A stretch of DNA of 64,000 bases from Thiemannella venezuelensis (GCF_014203605.1 NZ_JACHJJ010000019.1:117997-181996); one strand, 5' to 3'. Numbered from the stretch's first letter, positions 26,561-36,887 are shown. Program-made: numbers and translations. Notes: a model not told the origin generated them from the letters alone.

Positions 26561-27256
26561 GTGTCCCGTCCCGTCATCGGCATCACCTGCTATGTCGAGC
26601 CCGCGCGCTTCACGGTCTGGGACATGACCGCCGCGCTGCTGCCGTACGGCTACGTCGAGCACGTGGCCCGCGCGGGCGGCCAGCCGGTGATCCTGCCCCC
26701 GGCGGGCGACCCGGCCGCGCTGGCCGGGCGGCTGGACGGGCTGATCGTGGCCGGGGGCGGCGACCTCGACCCGGCCCGGTACGGCGAGCCGCCCCACGAG
26801 AGGACCGGCTACATCCGGGGATTCCGCGACGACGCCGAACTGGGGCTGGTCCAGGCGGCCCTCGACACGGGGCTGCCGTTCCTGGGCGTCTGCCGGGGCC
26901 TGCAGGTCCTCAACACGGTGCTGGGCGGCACCCTGCACCAGCACGTGCCCGACCTGGTCGGCCACGACGGCCACGCCCCGGCCCCGGGCCGGTTCGGCCG
27001 CCTGCCGGTACGGCTCGCGCCGGGCAGCCGGATGGAGGAGATCCTCGGCGCCGGGAGCGCCGACGTGGCCCACTACCACCACCAGTCGGCCGACCGGCTG
27101 GGCGACGGCCTGACCGCGACCGCCCACGCCGAGGACGGCACGGTCGAGGCCGTGGAGCTGGCCGGTCACCCCTTTGCCTGCGCGGTGCAGTGGCACCCGG
27201 AGGCCGACGACGAGTGCGCCCTGTTCGCCGCCCTGGTCGACCGCGCCCGCCGCTGA
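26561..27256 (+). CDS. Class I glutamine amidotransferase-like hydrolase (PuuD-type)
   Basis: 231 residues with the Cys111 (GVCRGLQ), His212 and Glu214 (QWHPE) triad of gamma-glutamyl-GABA hydrolases. It should cleave the gamma-glutamyl group from the oxidised product and regenerate glutamate, closing the pathway. GTG start at 26561, two bases beyond the SDR stop. Confidence 0.9.
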   Translation: MSRPVIGITCYVEPARFTVWDMTAALLPYGYVEHVARAGGQPVILPPAGDPAALAGRLDGLIVAGGGDLDPARYGEPPHERTGYIRGFRDDAELGLVQAALDTGLPFLGVCRGLQVLNTVLGGTLHQHVPDLVGHDGHAPAPGRFGRLPVRLAPGSRMEEILGAGSADVAHYHHQSADRLGDGLTATAHAEDGTVEAVELAGHPFACAVQWHPEADDECALFAALVDRARR

Positions 27257-27288
27257 CGCCGCTCCCCGCCGGCGGGTCCTCCTCCGTT

Positions 27289-30063
27289 TCACTCCTGGGC
27301 GAGGATGCGCGCCAGGGGGAGGCGCTGGACGAGGAGGGCGGGGGCGGCCGAGGCGAGGGCGGCCAGCACGACGGCGGCTCCCGCCGCGGCCAGCGCCCCG
27401 TAGGCCACCGCGGGCGGCAGCTCGCCCGCCAGCGCGAACGACGCCGCCGTCCCGGCGACCGCCCCGCTCAGCGCGCCGAGCAGCCCGACCCCGGCCCCCT
27501 CCAGCACGATCAGGCGGGCCAGCGCCCCGCCCGACCAGCCGGACCCGCGCAGCGCCGCCAGCTCCGCGTCGCGCTCGCGCACGCCGAGGTAGAGCACGTC
27601 GGCCACGGCCAGCGCGGCCAGCGCGAACATCACCGCGACCGCCGCGTAGTCGGCCGGGCGGGCCTGGACCACGATGGCGTCGCCGAGCAGCGAGCCCACC
27701 ACCCGGCCCCGGAAGCCGTGGGTGACGCCGAGCAGCACGGTCAGCCCGAAGACGGCGACCGCGAGCGTCGCCGCGCCCAGCAGGGTCCGGCCGGGGACCC
27801 GGGCCAGCCCGGCCACCGCGAGCCCGGCCGTCCCGCGCGGCGAACGGGCCCGGCGCGGCAGCCGTACGGCGGGGCGCACCGCCTCCGCGGGCGGCACCCG
27901 CGAGGCCCGCCAGGCCGGGACCAGCCCCGCCAGCAGGGCCAGCGCCACCGCCGCGGGAACCGCCAGCCAGATCCGGTCCCCCGGCGGGGCCACCCCCGCC
28001 CACGCCGCGACCGGCCCGGCCAGCGCGGCCGAGGCCGTACCCGCCAGCAGGCCGACCAGCCCGACCTCGGCCAGCACGGTCCCGAACAGTTTCGGCCGCG
28101 ACCAGCCCAGGCAGGCCAGCACACCCAGCTCGGCCCGCCGGGCCCGGACGGCCGCCGCCGCGCCGTTCAGCACGAACAGCCCGCACACGGCCAGGACCAG
28201 CGTGAACAGCACGAGCGACTTGCGGTCGGCGGCGTTGAGGATCCGGTAGGCGACGCCCTTGTTCACCCAGTCCTCCGCCAGGGTGAGCGCGGGCCGCCCG
28301 AAGGACCCGGCGGGCAGCTCGACCGTGACCGGGGAGGGCGAGGAGCCGATCGTGATGTCCACCTCCAGCCCGGTGGCGGCGACGATCTCCCGGGCGACCT
28401 GGCTGATCCGCTCCCGGCTGACCGGGTCGGTCCCCACGACGCCGGAGACCCGCACCCGGATCACGCTCAGCGGGGCCTTCACCGTGGGCCGTCCCTCGGT
28501 CATCCTCGCGATCTGCTCCAGTGCCTGGAGGTTGGCCAGCAGCAGCGGCGGGGCCTGGAGGTAGCCGGCCACATTGTCGTTGGGCAGCAGGCTCCGGTTC
28601 CCGAGCAGCCCGGCGGTGCGCGCGTCGCCGGGCCTGGCGACGGGCGGGTTGTAGGTCTCCATCGGCAGCCGGGTCAGCTCGCTGAACCCGGGGAGCTTAC
28701 GGGGGTCGAACCGGCCGACGACGCGGCTGGTGAGACCGTCGGTGATCATGCCCTCGACCGTTCTGGGGGTCAGCCCGCGGAACTGGGTGTCGACCGCCCC
28801 CACGGGTGCGACCGGGATGTCGTCCCCCCACTCCAGATCGGCGTGCGGGTTCTTCCAGGCCTCCAGGGTGTTGCGCACCGGCAGGGCGGCGAGTCTGCGC
28901 CCGCCCTGCTCGCGGTACTCGGTCGGCTCCGACGTCCAGTACCGCTTCAGCGACCAGTACCGCCCCTGGGGGATGTCCGACCAGTATCTGAGCAGCTTCT
29001 CGTAGACCTGCCCGGCGTCGATGGTCGTCCGCCTGACCTCCTCGCCCCGGTTCGCGTCCAGGTAGGGCAGGAACTTCCGGGCCGGAACACCTTCGACGAC
29101 CTTCTCCGCCGCCTCCTCGGACAGTCTGCGGATCACGATCTCGTCCTGCTGGTCGGCGTAGGGCACGGACGAGGCGAGCAGCTTGACCTCGCTGGAGACC
29201 TCCTCGGGCGTGTCGTTCTTGAGGTAGCGCCCCTCCACCACCGCCCGGTCCAGCCCGGTCAGCCTCGCCTCCGCCTCCGGGTCGACGGCGGCGAGCAGAA
29301 ACGGGAACTCCTGGTCGATCGGGACGGAGGCCCGCCCGAGCCGCAGACCCGCGTCCTCGGGGTTGAACTCCCCCCAGCCGGTCTTCAACGACCAGTGGTG
29401 GACGACCGGGAGCGTCCCCTCGGAGGGGAAGGGGCTCGCCTTCGCGGGGTCCTCCGACCAGCCGAGCGAGGTCTTCAGCGAGGCCCGCCGGTCGCCGGGG
29501 AGCACCTCCTCGGCCCCCATGACGAAAGTGGTGTTCCTCCGCTTGAGCTCGCTGAAGTCGATCTTGATCGGACGGCGGGTGACGTACTCGTACTGCGGCT
29601 GCCGGAACGGGATCCGGGTGAGGCCGCGGTCGGTGACCCGGGTGCGCTCCACCCGGAACAGGGTGCGGTCGCCCTCGTGCAGCAGGTCGGTCACGTCGAT
29701 CGCCTCGGTCCCGCCCTGCATGACGTACCCGATCATGGCGATGGGGGCGGCGACGTCGACGCCGTTGATCCGCTTGACCTTCTCGTACTGCTCCATGCTG
29801 ATCCCGCCGAAGATGCCCGACAGGTAGTTGGCGCGGACCAGCCCCTGCGAGCGCTCCAGGACCGTGGCCGAGCCCTTCGGGCGGACCAGGATGTCGTACT
29901 GCGAGCGGAAGTTCTCCTCGACCGTGCCGGCGATCTCCAGGCGCTGGGTCTCGGCGGTCCCGGTCAGCACGGTGAAGGCGGTGGCCGCGACCACGACGCC
30001 GAGCAGCAGCACCAGGGCCCGGCCGAGCCGGTGCCGGAGCTGGGACCAGACCAGGCGCGTCAT
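27289..30063 (-). CDS. FtsX/MacB-type ABC transporter permease
   Basis: 924 residues. One N-terminal helix (about 13-35) is followed by a very long extracytoplasmic domain (about 40-600), then three FtsX helices (around 625-740) and a second set after an arginine-rich linker (around 780-900), the layout of large actinobacterial MacB-like permeases. ATG at 30063 overlaps the ATPase stop (ATGA). The substrate is unknown; lipoprotein, peptide or cell-envelope handling is typical. Confidence 0.88.
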   Translation of the reverse strand: MTRLVWSQLRHRLGRALVLLLGVVVAATAFTVLTGTAETQRLEIAGTVEENFRSQYDILVRPKGSATVLERSQGLVRANYLSGIFGGISMEQYEKVKRINGVDVAAPIAMIGYVMQGGTEAIDVTDLLHEGDRTLFRVERTRVTDRGLTRIPFRQPQYEYVTRRPIKIDFSELKRRNTTFVMGAEEVLPGDRRASLKTSLGWSEDPAKASPFPSEGTLPVVHHWSLKTGWGEFNPEDAGLRLGRASVPIDQEFPFLLAAVDPEAEARLTGLDRAVVEGRYLKNDTPEEVSSEVKLLASSVPYADQQDEIVIRRLSEEAAEKVVEGVPARKFLPYLDANRGEEVRRTTIDAGQVYEKLLRYWSDIPQGRYWSLKRYWTSEPTEYREQGGRRLAALPVRNTLEAWKNPHADLEWGDDIPVAPVGAVDTQFRGLTPRTVEGMITDGLTSRVVGRFDPRKLPGFSELTRLPMETYNPPVARPGDARTAGLLGNRSLLPNDNVAGYLQAPPLLLANLQALEQIARMTEGRPTVKAPLSVIRVRVSGVVGTDPVSRERISQVAREIVAATGLEVDITIGSSPSPVTVELPAGSFGRPALTLAEDWVNKGVAYRILNAADRKSLVLFTLVLAVCGLFVLNGAAAAVRARRAELGVLACLGWSRPKLFGTVLAEVGLVGLLAGTASAALAGPVAAWAGVAPPGDRIWLAVPAAVALALLAGLVPAWRASRVPPAEAVRPAVRLPRRARSPRGTAGLAVAGLARVPGRTLLGAATLAVAVFGLTVLLGVTHGFRGRVVGSLLGDAIVVQARPADYAAVAVMFALAALAVADVLYLGVRERDAELAALRGSGWSGGALARLIVLEGAGVGLLGALSGAVAGTAASFALAGELPPAVAYGALAAAGAAVVLAALASAAPALLVQRLPLARILAQE

Positions 30064-30770
30064 CCGAGCCTGCCGATCCGGTCGAGCACGTTCTCGGCGG
30101 GCGTCACGCGGTCGTCGCCGATGATCCGGCCGTCGCGCATCCGCACCACCCGGTCGCACGCCGCCGCCACCTCCGGGTTGTGCGTGGCGACCAGCATGGT
30201 CATGCCGTACTCCTCCCGGAGCGTGAACAGCAGGTCCACGATCTCCTGGCCGGTGACGCTGTCGAGGTTTCCGGTCGGCTCGTCGGCCAGGAGCAGGGGC
30301 GGGTGGCAGATCAGCGCCCGGGCGACGGCCACCCGCTGCTGCTGGCCGCCGGAGAGCTCGCCGGGCAGCGCCCGCTCCCGGCCGGCCAGCCCGACCGCCT
30401 CCAGCAGTTCCCGGGCCCGCGCCCGGCGGTCGAAGTCCACCCGGCGCGGGAGCACCGGGGCGAGCACGTTGTCGAGCACGCTGAGGGCGGGCAGCAGGTG
30501 GAAGCGCTGGAAGACGAAGCCGACCCGGCGCCGGTGCCGGTCGAGGCCCCGGCGTCTCAGCGTGTCGACGCGCTCGCCGCCGACGTGCACCTCGCCTCCG
30601 TCGGGGAGGTCCATCGCCCCGACGAGGTGGAGCAGCGTGGACTTGCCCGCTCCGGAGGGCCCCATGAGGGCGACCGCCTGGCCGGCCTCGATCTCCAGGG
30701 TGACCTCGTCCAGCGCCTTGCTCGATCCATATGTGCGGCTGACGCCCCGCACACCGACTTCAACGCCCAT
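30060..30770 (-). CDS. ABC transporter ATPase, LolD/MacB-type
   Basis: 236 residues with [32 protein letters not shown] and the H-loop THNPE. First gene of a two-gene unit with the FtsX permease. Its ATG at 30770 lies only 3 bp from a 25-bp palindrome and has no ribosome site, so transcription probably starts at or near the ATG and the divergent PadR protein probably blocks it. Confidence 0.9.
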   Translation of the reverse strand: MGVEVGVRGVSRTYGSSKALDEVTLEIEAGQAVALMGPSGAGKSTLLHLVGAMDLPDGGEVHVGGERVDTLRRRGLDRHRRRVGFVFQRFHLLPALSVLDNVLAPVLPRRVDFDRRARARELLEAVGLAGRERALPGELSGGQQQRVAVARALICHPPLLLADEPTGNLDSVTGQEIVDLLFTLREEYGMTMLVATHNPEVAAACDRVVRMRDGRIIGDDRVTPAENVLDRIGRLG

Positions 30771-30772
30771 GA

Positions 30773-30829
30773 TCCATACATTGTCACAATGTATGGACTC
30801 CCGGGAAGCCCTTGGTCTGTGACAATGTA
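30773..30829. promoter_or_regulatory. PadR operator: 25-bp perfect palindrome plus second partial site
   Basis: From 30773 to 30797, 11-bp arms (TCCATACATTG and CAATGTATGGA) flank a TCA centre. A second unit TGTGACAATGTA (about 30818-30829) is the reverse complement of the core TACATTGTCACA of the first. The region separates the divergent ABC ATPase and PadR genes and covers the likely core promoters of both. Confidence 0.75.
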
Positions 30830-30835
30830 GGGAGC

Positions 30836-31435
30836 ATGCCGCTCAGCCACGCCGTACTCGCCCTACTGGCCGACGGGCCCAGCCACGGCTACGAACTCAA
30901 GACGCGGTTCGAGTCGGCCGTCGGCCCGCAGTGGGGCGGCCTCAACATCGGCCACCTGTACCAGATCCTGGAGCGGCTGGTCAGGGACGGCCACGTGACC
31001 CGCAGCCACGTCGCCCAGAGCGACCGCCCGGACAAGACGCTCTACCGGCTGACCGAGGCGGGCGCCGGAGAGCTGCGGGAGTGGGCGGTGGCGCCCTGGG
31101 CCCGCTCGGCGGGCTTCCGCGACGAGCTGTTCCTCAAGCTGCTCGCCGGCGCCCGGCTCGGCACGGAGACCCTGGCCGCGTTCGTGTCCGCGCAGCGCCA
31201 GGCCTACCTGTCGGACCTGGCCGGGCTGACCCGGCTCCGCCGCGAGCAGGACGACCCGCTGGTCGCCCTGCTCGTCGACGCGGCCATCGCGCACACCCGG
31301 GCCGACCTGCAGATCGTCGACGGCGCGGAGGAGCGCCTGGCCGCGTCGGCCGCGCGCGCCGGGGACGTGCACGCCGTACGGCCCGGCGAGCAGGACGGCG
31401 GCCCCGCCGGGGAGGACCTGCGCGCGGGGGCCTGA
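30836..31435 (+). CDS. PadR family transcriptional regulator
   Basis: 199 residues: N-terminal winged helix beginning SHAVLALLADGPSHGYEL and a helical C-terminal domain (about 90-180); the last 20 residues are low complexity. ATG at 30836 is chosen over one eight codons upstream because it follows GGGAG and opens directly at the domain. Probably represses itself and the divergent MacB-type genes through the palindrome at 30773. Confidence 0.88.
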   Translation: MPLSHAVLALLADGPSHGYELKTRFESAVGPQWGGLNIGHLYQILERLVRDGHVTRSHVAQSDRPDKTLYRLTEAGAGELREWAVAPWARSAGFRDELFLKLLAGARLGTETLAAFVSAQRQAYLSDLAGLTRLRREQDDPLVALLVDAAIAHTRADLQIVDGAEERLAASAARAGDVHAVRPGEQDGGPAGEDLRAGA

Positions 31436-31526
31436 CCCCGGCCGGGAGGGACGGCGCGGCGCCGCTCCGCCCCGGGGGATTTCGCTCAGTGGGCCGGGGC
31501 CGTTAGGCTGACCGCGACACCGATGA

Positions 31527-31717
31527 ACCCGTGCGGGAGAGCGTCCTGACAGCCAGGCCAGGACCCCTGAAGGAGCAAGCCCTCCCCGCGAACCTCTCAA
31601 GGCAAAGGACCGTGCGGGTAGGTGCCCTCTGGAAAGCAGGCCTCCGCGGCCTCGCCGAAGGTGAAAGTCCGGCAAAAACCGGGTGAAGCTCTCAGGCAAC
31701 CATGACAGAGGGGGAGG
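31527..31717 (+). promoter_or_regulatory. Tandem glycine riboswitch (gcvT leader)
   Basis: Two consecutive glycine aptamers. Aptamer 1 is closed by ACCCG (31527-31531) and CGGGT (31615-31619) and contains CTGAAGGAGCAAGC and CTCTCAAGGCAAAGGACCG. Aptamer 2 is closed by CCCTCTG (31625-31631) and CAGAGGG (31706-31712) and contains GCCGAAGGTGAAA and CTCTCAGGCAACCATGACAG. It ends 35 bp before gcvT and should turn the glycine-cleavage operon on at high glycine. The rest of the 316-bp gap holds no other gene. Confidence 0.93.
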
Positions 31718-31751
31718 ATGCTCTCATCCGACCCCTGTCTGAGGTGCGAAC

Positions 31752-32855
31752 ATGTCCCGACCCACACCGCTGCGCGGCGTCCACGAGGCCCTCGGCGCGA
31801 CGCTGACCGACTTCGCCGGCTGGCTGATGCCGCTGCGCTACGGCAGCGAGTCCGTCGAGCACAACGCGGTCCGCCAGGCGGCGGGCCTGTTCGACCTGTC
31901 CCACATGGGCGAGATCTTCGTCACCGGGCCGCAGGCCGGCGAGGCGCTCGACCACGCGCTCGTCGGCCACCTCTCCGCGCTGGAGCCCGGCCGCGCCCGC
32001 TACACGATGATCGTGAACGCCCGGGGCGGCGTGCTGGACGACCTGATCGTCTACCGCCTCGCGCCGGAGGAGTTCATGGTCGTCGCCAACGCCTCCAACT
32101 ACCCCGCGGTCGCCGCGGAGCTCACCGAGCGCGCCGAGGCGTTCGACGCCGCCGTCGACGACCGCTCCGACCGGTACGCGCTCGTCGCCGTCCAGGGGCC
32201 CCGCTCGCAGGAGATCCTCGCCGCGCTCACCGACGCCGACCTGCCCGGCCTGAAGTACTACGCGGGCCTGCCCGCCACCGTCGCCGGCCGCCCCGCGCTC
32301 ATCGCCCGCACCGGCTACACCGGCGAGGACGGCTTCGAGCTGTTCGTCGACGCGGCCGACGCCGAGCCGCTCTGGGCCGCGCTCACCGAGGCCGGCGAGC
32401 CGTACGGCCTGCGCCCGGCCGGGCTGTCGGCGCGCGACACCCTCCGCCTGGAGGCGGGCATGCCGCTGTACGGCAACGAGCTCTCGGCCGATCTCACCCC
32501 GTTCGACGCGGGCCTCGGCCGTGTGGTGAGGTTCGACAAGCCGGGCGACTTCGTCGGCCGGTCCGCCCTGGAACCCCTCAAGGACCTCCCGCCCTCCCGA
32601 CGCCTGGTGGGCCTGGTCGCCACCGGCCGCCGGGTGCCCCGGCACGGCTACCCGGTCGTGGCCGCCGGCGGCGCGGTCGTCGGCGAGGTCACCAGCGGGG
32701 CGCCCTCCCAGTCGCTGGGCAGGCCCGTCGCCATGGCCTACGTCGACACGGCCTACGTCGGCGGCGACCGGGCAGAGGACCTGTCGGTGGACATCCGGGG
32801 CAGCCATGAGCCGGTCGAGGTTGTCGACCTGCCTTTCTACAGGAGGAACAAGTGA
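31752..32855 (+). CDS. gcvT: Glycine cleavage system T protein (aminomethyltransferase)
   Basis: 367 residues. Transfers the methylene group from aminomethyl-lipoyl GcvH to tetrahydrofolate, releasing ammonia. Family motifs: [25 protein letters not shown] and [20 protein letters not shown] at 31752 with GAGGTG upstream; downstream it overlaps gcvH by GTGA. Expression is under the glycine riboswitch. gcvP and glyA are not in this window. Confidence 0.95.
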   Translation: MSRPTPLRGVHEALGATLTDFAGWLMPLRYGSESVEHNAVRQAAGLFDLSHMGEIFVTGPQAGEALDHALVGHLSALEPGRARYTMIVNARGGVLDDLIVYRLAPEEFMVVANASNYPAVAAELTERAEAFDAAVDDRSDRYALVAVQGPRSQEILAALTDADLPGLKYYAGLPATVAGRPALIARTGYTGEDGFELFVDAADAEPLWAALTEAGEPYGLRPAGLSARDTLRLEAGMPLYGNELSADLTPFDAGLGRVVRFDKPGDFVGRSALEPLKDLPPSRRLVGLVATGRRVPRHGYPVVAAGGAVVGEVTSGAPSQSLGRPVAMAYVDTAYVGGDRAEDLSVDIRGSHEPVEVVDLPFYRRNK

Positions 32856-33244
32856 GCAGCATTCCCGACGAACTGCACTACACCAAGGAGCACGAGTGGG
32901 TCGCGGGCGTCGACGACGGCCTGACCCTCACCGTGGGCATCACCGCCTACGCCGCCGAGGCGCTCGGTGACGTGGTCTACGTGCAGATCACCCCCGAGCC
33001 CGGCGCCGCGATCACCGCCGGCGAGGCGGTCGGCGAGGTCGAGTCGACCAAGTCGGTGAGCGACATCTACGCGCCCGTGAGCGGCGAGGTCGTCGAGGTC
33101 AACGCCGCCGTCGTGGACGACCCCTCACTGGTCAACAACGACCCGTACGGCGAAGGCTGGCTGTTCCGCGTCCGCCTGGAGGGCGACGCCGACGACCTCC
33201 TCTCCGCCGAGGAGTACACCGCCCTCACCTCGGGCGAATCCTGA
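32852..33244 (+). CDS. gcvH: Glycine cleavage system H protein
   Basis: 130-residue lipoyl carrier protein; the lipoylated lysine is Lys67 in [10 protein letters not shown]. It shuttles the aminomethyl group between GcvP and GcvT. The GTG start at 32852 overlaps the gcvT stop and has AGGAGGA upstream inside gcvT. Confidence 0.95.
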   Translation: MSSIPDELHYTKEHEWVAGVDDGLTLTVGITAYAAEALGDVVYVQITPEPGAAITAGEAVGEVESTKSVSDIYAPVSGEVVEVNAAVVDDPSLVNNDPYGEGWLFRVRLEGDADDLLSAEEYTALTSGES

Positions 33245-33259
33245 TATTTCCCCTCTTGT

Positions 33260-33297
33260 GCCGTGACCGTGCACGCCACCGCGCGCACGGTCACGGC
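33260..33297 (+). promoter_or_regulatory. Perfect 13-bp hairpin between gcvH and sdaA
   Basis: GCCGTGACCGTGC (33260-33272) pairs with GCACGGTCACGGC (33285-33297) around a 12-nt loop. It occupies most of the 73-bp gap and has no U-tract. It may partly terminate, process or stabilise the transcript, adjusting sdaA relative to gcvTH. Confidence 0.6.
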
Positions 33298-33317
33298 GAC
33301 GCGAAGGACCAAGATCA

Positions 33318-34694
33318 ATGGCGATCAGCGTCTTCGACCTCTTCAAGGTCGGCATCGGCCCCTCCAGCTCCCACACCGGCGGGCCGATGGCCGCCGCCCA
33401 CAAGTTCGCCCGCGGCCTCGACCACGACGGCCTGCTGGACAAGACCGCCCGGGTCGAGGCCGTCCTCTACGGCTCCCTCGGCCTCACCGGCAAGGGCCAC
33501 GGCAGCGACAAGGCCGTCCTGCTCGGCCTGTCCGGCGAGAAGCCCGAGCTCGTCGACGTCGACACCGTCGAGGACCGGCTGGCCGCCATGAAGGCCTCCG
33601 GCACCGTCCGCCTGTACGGCTCCCGCGAGATCCCCTTCGTCGTCGGCGAGGACCTCGTCTTCGAACGCAAGATCTCGCTGCCCGGCCACCCGAACGGCAT
33701 GCGCTTCACCGCCCTCGACGAGCACGGGGAGACCCTGCGGGAGAAGGTCTACTACTCCGTCGGCGGCGGCTTCGTCGTGGACGAGAACGCCACCGGCGCC
33801 GACCGCATCAAGGCCGACGACACCGCCCTGCCCCACCCCTTCACCACCGCCGCCGAACTGCTCGCCCACTGCCGCGAGACCGGCCTGTCGATCTCCGGCC
33901 TGATGCTGGAGAACGAGAAGGCCTTCGGCCGCACCGAGGCCGACATCCGCTCCGGGCTGCTGCACCTGTGGCAGGTCATGTCCGAGTGCGTCGAGCGGGG
34001 CATCTCCAAGGAGGGCGTGCTCCCCGGCGGGCTCAAGGTCCGCCGCCGCGCCCACCAGCTCCACCGGCAGCTCCAGGCCGAGTCCCAGGAGAAGGACTCC
34101 CTGCAGACCGTGGACTGGGTCACCCTCTTCGCCCTCGCCGTCAACGAGGAGAACGCCGCCGGCGGCCGGATCGTCACCGCCCCCACCAACGGCGCGGCCG
34201 GCATCGTCCCGGCCGTGCTCACCTACTACGACCGGTTCGTGCGCAAGGCCGACGACGACGGAGTGGTCCGCTTCCTGCTCACCGCCGGCGCGATCGGCGT
34301 GCTGTTCAAGGAGAACGCCTCCATCTCCGGCGCCGAGGTCGGCTGCCAGGGCGAGGTCGGCTCGGCCTGCTCGATGGCCGCCGCCGGGCTCACCGAGGTG
34401 CTGGGCGGCACCCCCGAGCAGGTGGAGAACGCCGCCGAGATCGGCATCGAGCACAACCTGGGCCTGACCTGCGACCCCATCGGCGGCCTGGTCCAGATCC
34501 CGTGCATCGAGCGCAACGCGCTCGCCTCGATCAAGGCCATCACCGCCGCCCGGATGGCGCTGCGCGGCGACGGCCGCCACTTCGTCTCACTCGACAAGGC
34601 GATCAAGACGATGCGCGACACCGGCCGCGACATGCTCGACAAGTACAAGGAGACCAGCCGCGGCGGCCTGGCCGTCAACGTCATCGAGTGCTGA
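33318..34694 (+). CDS. sdaA: L-serine ammonia-lyase, single-chain iron-sulfur type
   Basis: 458 residues; deaminates L-serine to pyruvate using a [4Fe-4S] cluster. The N-terminal beta domain has [11 protein letters not shown] and the C-terminal alpha domain has the cluster-ligand cysteines in [13 protein letters not shown] and [13 protein letters not shown]. Glycine cleavage produces methylene-tetrahydrofolate, which can convert more glycine to serine; this enzyme would drain the serine to pyruvate, so its place behind gcvTH is metabolically sensible. Confidence 0.95.
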   Translation: MAISVFDLFKVGIGPSSSHTGGPMAAAHKFARGLDHDGLLDKTARVEAVLYGSLGLTGKGHGSDKAVLLGLSGEKPELVDVDTVEDRLAAMKASGTVRLYGSREIPFVVGEDLVFERKISLPGHPNGMRFTALDEHGETLREKVYYSVGGGFVVDENATGADRIKADDTALPHPFTTAAELLAHCRETGLSISGLMLENEKAFGRTEADIRSGLLHLWQVMSECVERGISKEGVLPGGLKVRRRAHQLHRQLQAESQEKDSLQTVDWVTLFALAVNEENAAGGRIVTAPTNGAAGIVPAVLTYYDRFVRKADDDGVVRFLLTAGAIGVLFKENASISGAEVGCQGEVGSACSMAAAGLTEVLGGTPEQVENAAEIGIEHNLGLTCDPIGGLVQIPCIERNALASIKAITAARMALRGDGRHFVSLDKAIKTMRDTGRDMLDKYKETSRGGLAVNVIEC

Positions 34695-34799
34695 CCCGCC
34701 CCGACGGCCCCGGCAGGCGAACAAAGTTCGCGATCCCGTACAAGGCTGTGCGGTCCTCCCGATATCGTTTGTGACCCGTTCATAGCTCAGGAGGTCCCG

Positions 34800-36701
34800 G
34801 TGACGACGGGAGCCCACCCGGTGGCCCGCTTCCTCCGCAGGCACTGGCTCTTCGCCGCCGCCCTGCTGGCCGGCGGAGCCCTGCGCGCCCTGGCCGTACT
34901 GGGATACCGGCCCGCCCTGTGGTTCTGGGCCGACTCCTTCTCCTACCTCGGCACCGCGCTCGACCCCCGGCCCATGGAGTCACGCCCCTCGGGCTACTCG
35001 CTGTTCCTGTGGCTCCTGGGCCCCCTGGAGAGCGTCCAGGCCGTCGCCGTGGCCCAGCACCTGCTCGGCCTGACCACCGCCGGCTGCGTCTACCTGCTCC
35101 TGCGCCGCCTGGCCGCCCTGCCCGGCTGGGGCGCGACGCTCGCCACCCTCCCCATCCTGCTGGACGCCCACCAGATCCAGCTCGAACACCTCGTCATGGC
35201 CGACCTGCCCTTCCAGTTCCTCGTCGTGCTGGCGGTCACCCTGCTGCTCTGGCGCCGCCGCCCGCCCGCCTGGGCCGCCCTGCTCGCCGGCCTCCTGCTG
35301 GCCGCGGCCACCACCACCCGGACCATCGGACTGCCGCTGATCGCCGTCGTCCTGCTCTGCCTGGCCCTGCGCCGGGCCGGCTGGCGGGCACTGCTGGCCA
35401 CCGCGACCGCGAGCGCCCTCGTCCTCGGCGGATACGCCGCCTGGTTCAAGTCCGAGCACGGCGAGTACGGCCTCACCCGGGGCAGCACCTTCCTGTGGGC
35501 ACGCACCATGACCTTCGCCGACTGCGCGAAGGTCCTGCCCACCGGCCCGGAGGCCGCGCTCTGCCCCACCGAGCCGCTGAGCGCCCGGCAACCGCCCCCC
35601 GTCTACATCTGGGGCGCCGACTCCCCCATCAGCAAGATCAAGGGAAGCTGGGCCGAACGCGACGCCCTCGCCGGCGACTTCGCCGTCCAGGCCATCACCG
35701 CGCAGCCCCTGGACTTCCTCCGGGCCGGCCTGACCGACCTCGCGTACGTCTTCGACTGGAACCGCCGCGTCTACCCGACCGAAGGCGACCAGAGCGCCTA
35801 CGTCTTCCCCGACGCGGCCGCCTCCCTGCCCGACGGCACCGCCTCCCGCGGCCGGAGCGCCGAGGAGATCGCCCTCGCCTACCAGGGCGAGCCCGGCGAC
35901 CTCCACCTCACCGACCCCTACGCGGGCTGGCTCCGCGCCTACCAGGAACACGGGTTCCTGCGCGGCCCCTTCCTCGCCGTCATCCTCCTCATCGGCCTGA
36001 TCGGCGTCCTCACCCGCCTGCGGCTCTCCGCCGAGGGCCCCTTCGCCGAGCCCTCCCCCCGGACCGGGGACGACGGCGACCGGCCCCCGCCCGGAGCGGG
36101 AGCCCACCGCGACACCGCCCCGCCGACCGGACGGGACCGCTGGGCCCTGGGCGGCGCGGTGCTGGCACCGTGGGCGGCCGCCGTCATGCTGATCGCACTG
36201 CCCATGTTCATCGCGGCCTTCGACCACCGCTACGTGGTGCCCGCCGTACCGCTGGCCTGCCTGGCCGCCGGACTGGCCTTCGGCCCGCGCAGGCCGTACG
36301 GGACCCGGAAGGAGCACCCGGACGCCGCCGCGGCGCGGGAACCCGAGCCGGTCCCCATGCCGATGCCCGCGCCGCACGGCGCAGCGTCAGCGACGGCGGA
36401 CGTGCAGGCGGACCAGCGCCCCCAGCCGCTCGTCCCCAAGCGTCCTGCGGACCCTGTCGACGGCGTCCTTGTTCATCCGCGTCACCAGGGCGCCGACATC
36501 GGCGCCGGGCTCGCAGCTCACCGCGATCCGGACCCGGTCCCCTTCCACGGCCCTGACCCGGATCCGGCTGAGTCCTTCGACTTCTTTCAGCGCGACGCCC
36601 AGCATCGCGGTCCCGGTCGCGCTCCGGCTGCCCCACCGCCCCCAGCCCAGGGAGCACAGCAGCCACCGGACGGATACCAGCGCCAGTACTACAAGTACTA
36701 G
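34800..36701 (+). CDS. GT-C type membrane glycosyltransferase
   Basis: 633 residues. About nine to ten membrane helices are visible (from residue 13 to about 495), with an acidic loop after helix 1 ([13 protein letters not shown]), typical of polyprenyl-phosphate-sugar-dependent GT-C transferases. A large extracytoplasmic segment (about 225-375) precedes the last helices. GTG at 34800 with AGGAGG upstream. The final ~105 residues (P/A/Q/H-rich) are encoded opposite the AmaP-like gene and may be a by-product of a late stop; the catalytic part ends before it. Substrate unknown. Confidence 0.8.
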   Translation: MTTGAHPVARFLRRHWLFAAALLAGGALRALAVLGYRPALWFWADSFSYLGTALDPRPMESRPSGYSLFLWLLGPLESVQAVAVAQHLLGLTTAGCVYLLLRRLAALPGWGATLATLPILLDAHQIQLEHLVMADLPFQFLVVLAVTLLLWRRRPPAWAALLAGLLLAAATTTRTIGLPLIAVVLLCLALRRAGWRALLATATASALVLGGYAAWFKSEHGEYGLTRGSTFLWARTMTFADCAKVLPTGPEAALCPTEPLSARQPPPVYIWGADSPISKIKGSWAERDALAGDFAVQAITAQPLDFLRAGLTDLAYVFDWNRRVYPTEGDQSAYVFPDAAASLPDGTASRGRSAEEIALAYQGEPGDLHLTDPYAGWLRAYQEHGFLRGPFLAVILLIGLIGVLTRLRLSAEGPFAEPSPRTGDDGDRPPPGAGAHRDTAPPTGRDRWALGGAVLAPWAAAVMLIALPMFIAAFDHRYVVPAVPLACLAAGLAFGPRRPYGTRKEHPDAAAAREPEPVPMPMPAPHGAASATADVQADQRPQPLVPKRPADPVDGVLVHPRHQGADIGAGLAAHRDPDPVPFHGPDPDPAESFDFFQRDAQHRGPGRAPAAPPPPAQGAQQPPDGYQRQYYKY

Positions 36702-36887
36702 CGCGGCCACCCACCCCGGCCACGGATCCTCCGCCAGCCGGGCGGGGAGCCCCCGGTCCAGGACCGGTTCCTCGGGACGGAGGCCGGACAGCTCCCCCCG
36801 CCCGCGCAGGAAGCCGTACAGCCCGGCCCCCGCCAGCACCGTCCCGGTGACGGCCAGGCCGATCCGGTTGCCCAGGTACGCCCTCAT
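36387..36887 (-). CDS. AmaP-like alkaline-shock membrane anchor protein
   Basis: 166 residues: helix 1 at about 9-29, helix 2 at about 58-78, then a soluble alpha-beta domain ending in LVRLHVRRR. This is the AmaP/Asp23-anchor layout in actinobacteria. Coupled to the DUF6286-like gene above by TGATG. Its last 315 bp are convergently overlapped by the glycosyltransferase frame. Confidence 0.7.
   Translation of the reverse strand: MRAYLGNRIGLAVTGTVLAGAGLYGFLRGRGELSGLRPEEPVLDRGLPARLAEDPWPGWVAALVLVVLALVSVRWLLCSLGWGRWGSRSATGTAMLGVALKEVEGLSRIRVRAVEGDRVRIAVSCEPGADVGALVTRMNKDAVDRVRRTLGDERLGALVRLHVRRR

Noticed and set aside
31718..31751. ATG immediately behind the glycine riboswitch as a leader peptide or an alternative gene start
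   Set aside because: Its frame differs from gcvT and runs as an Arg-rich shadow through it.
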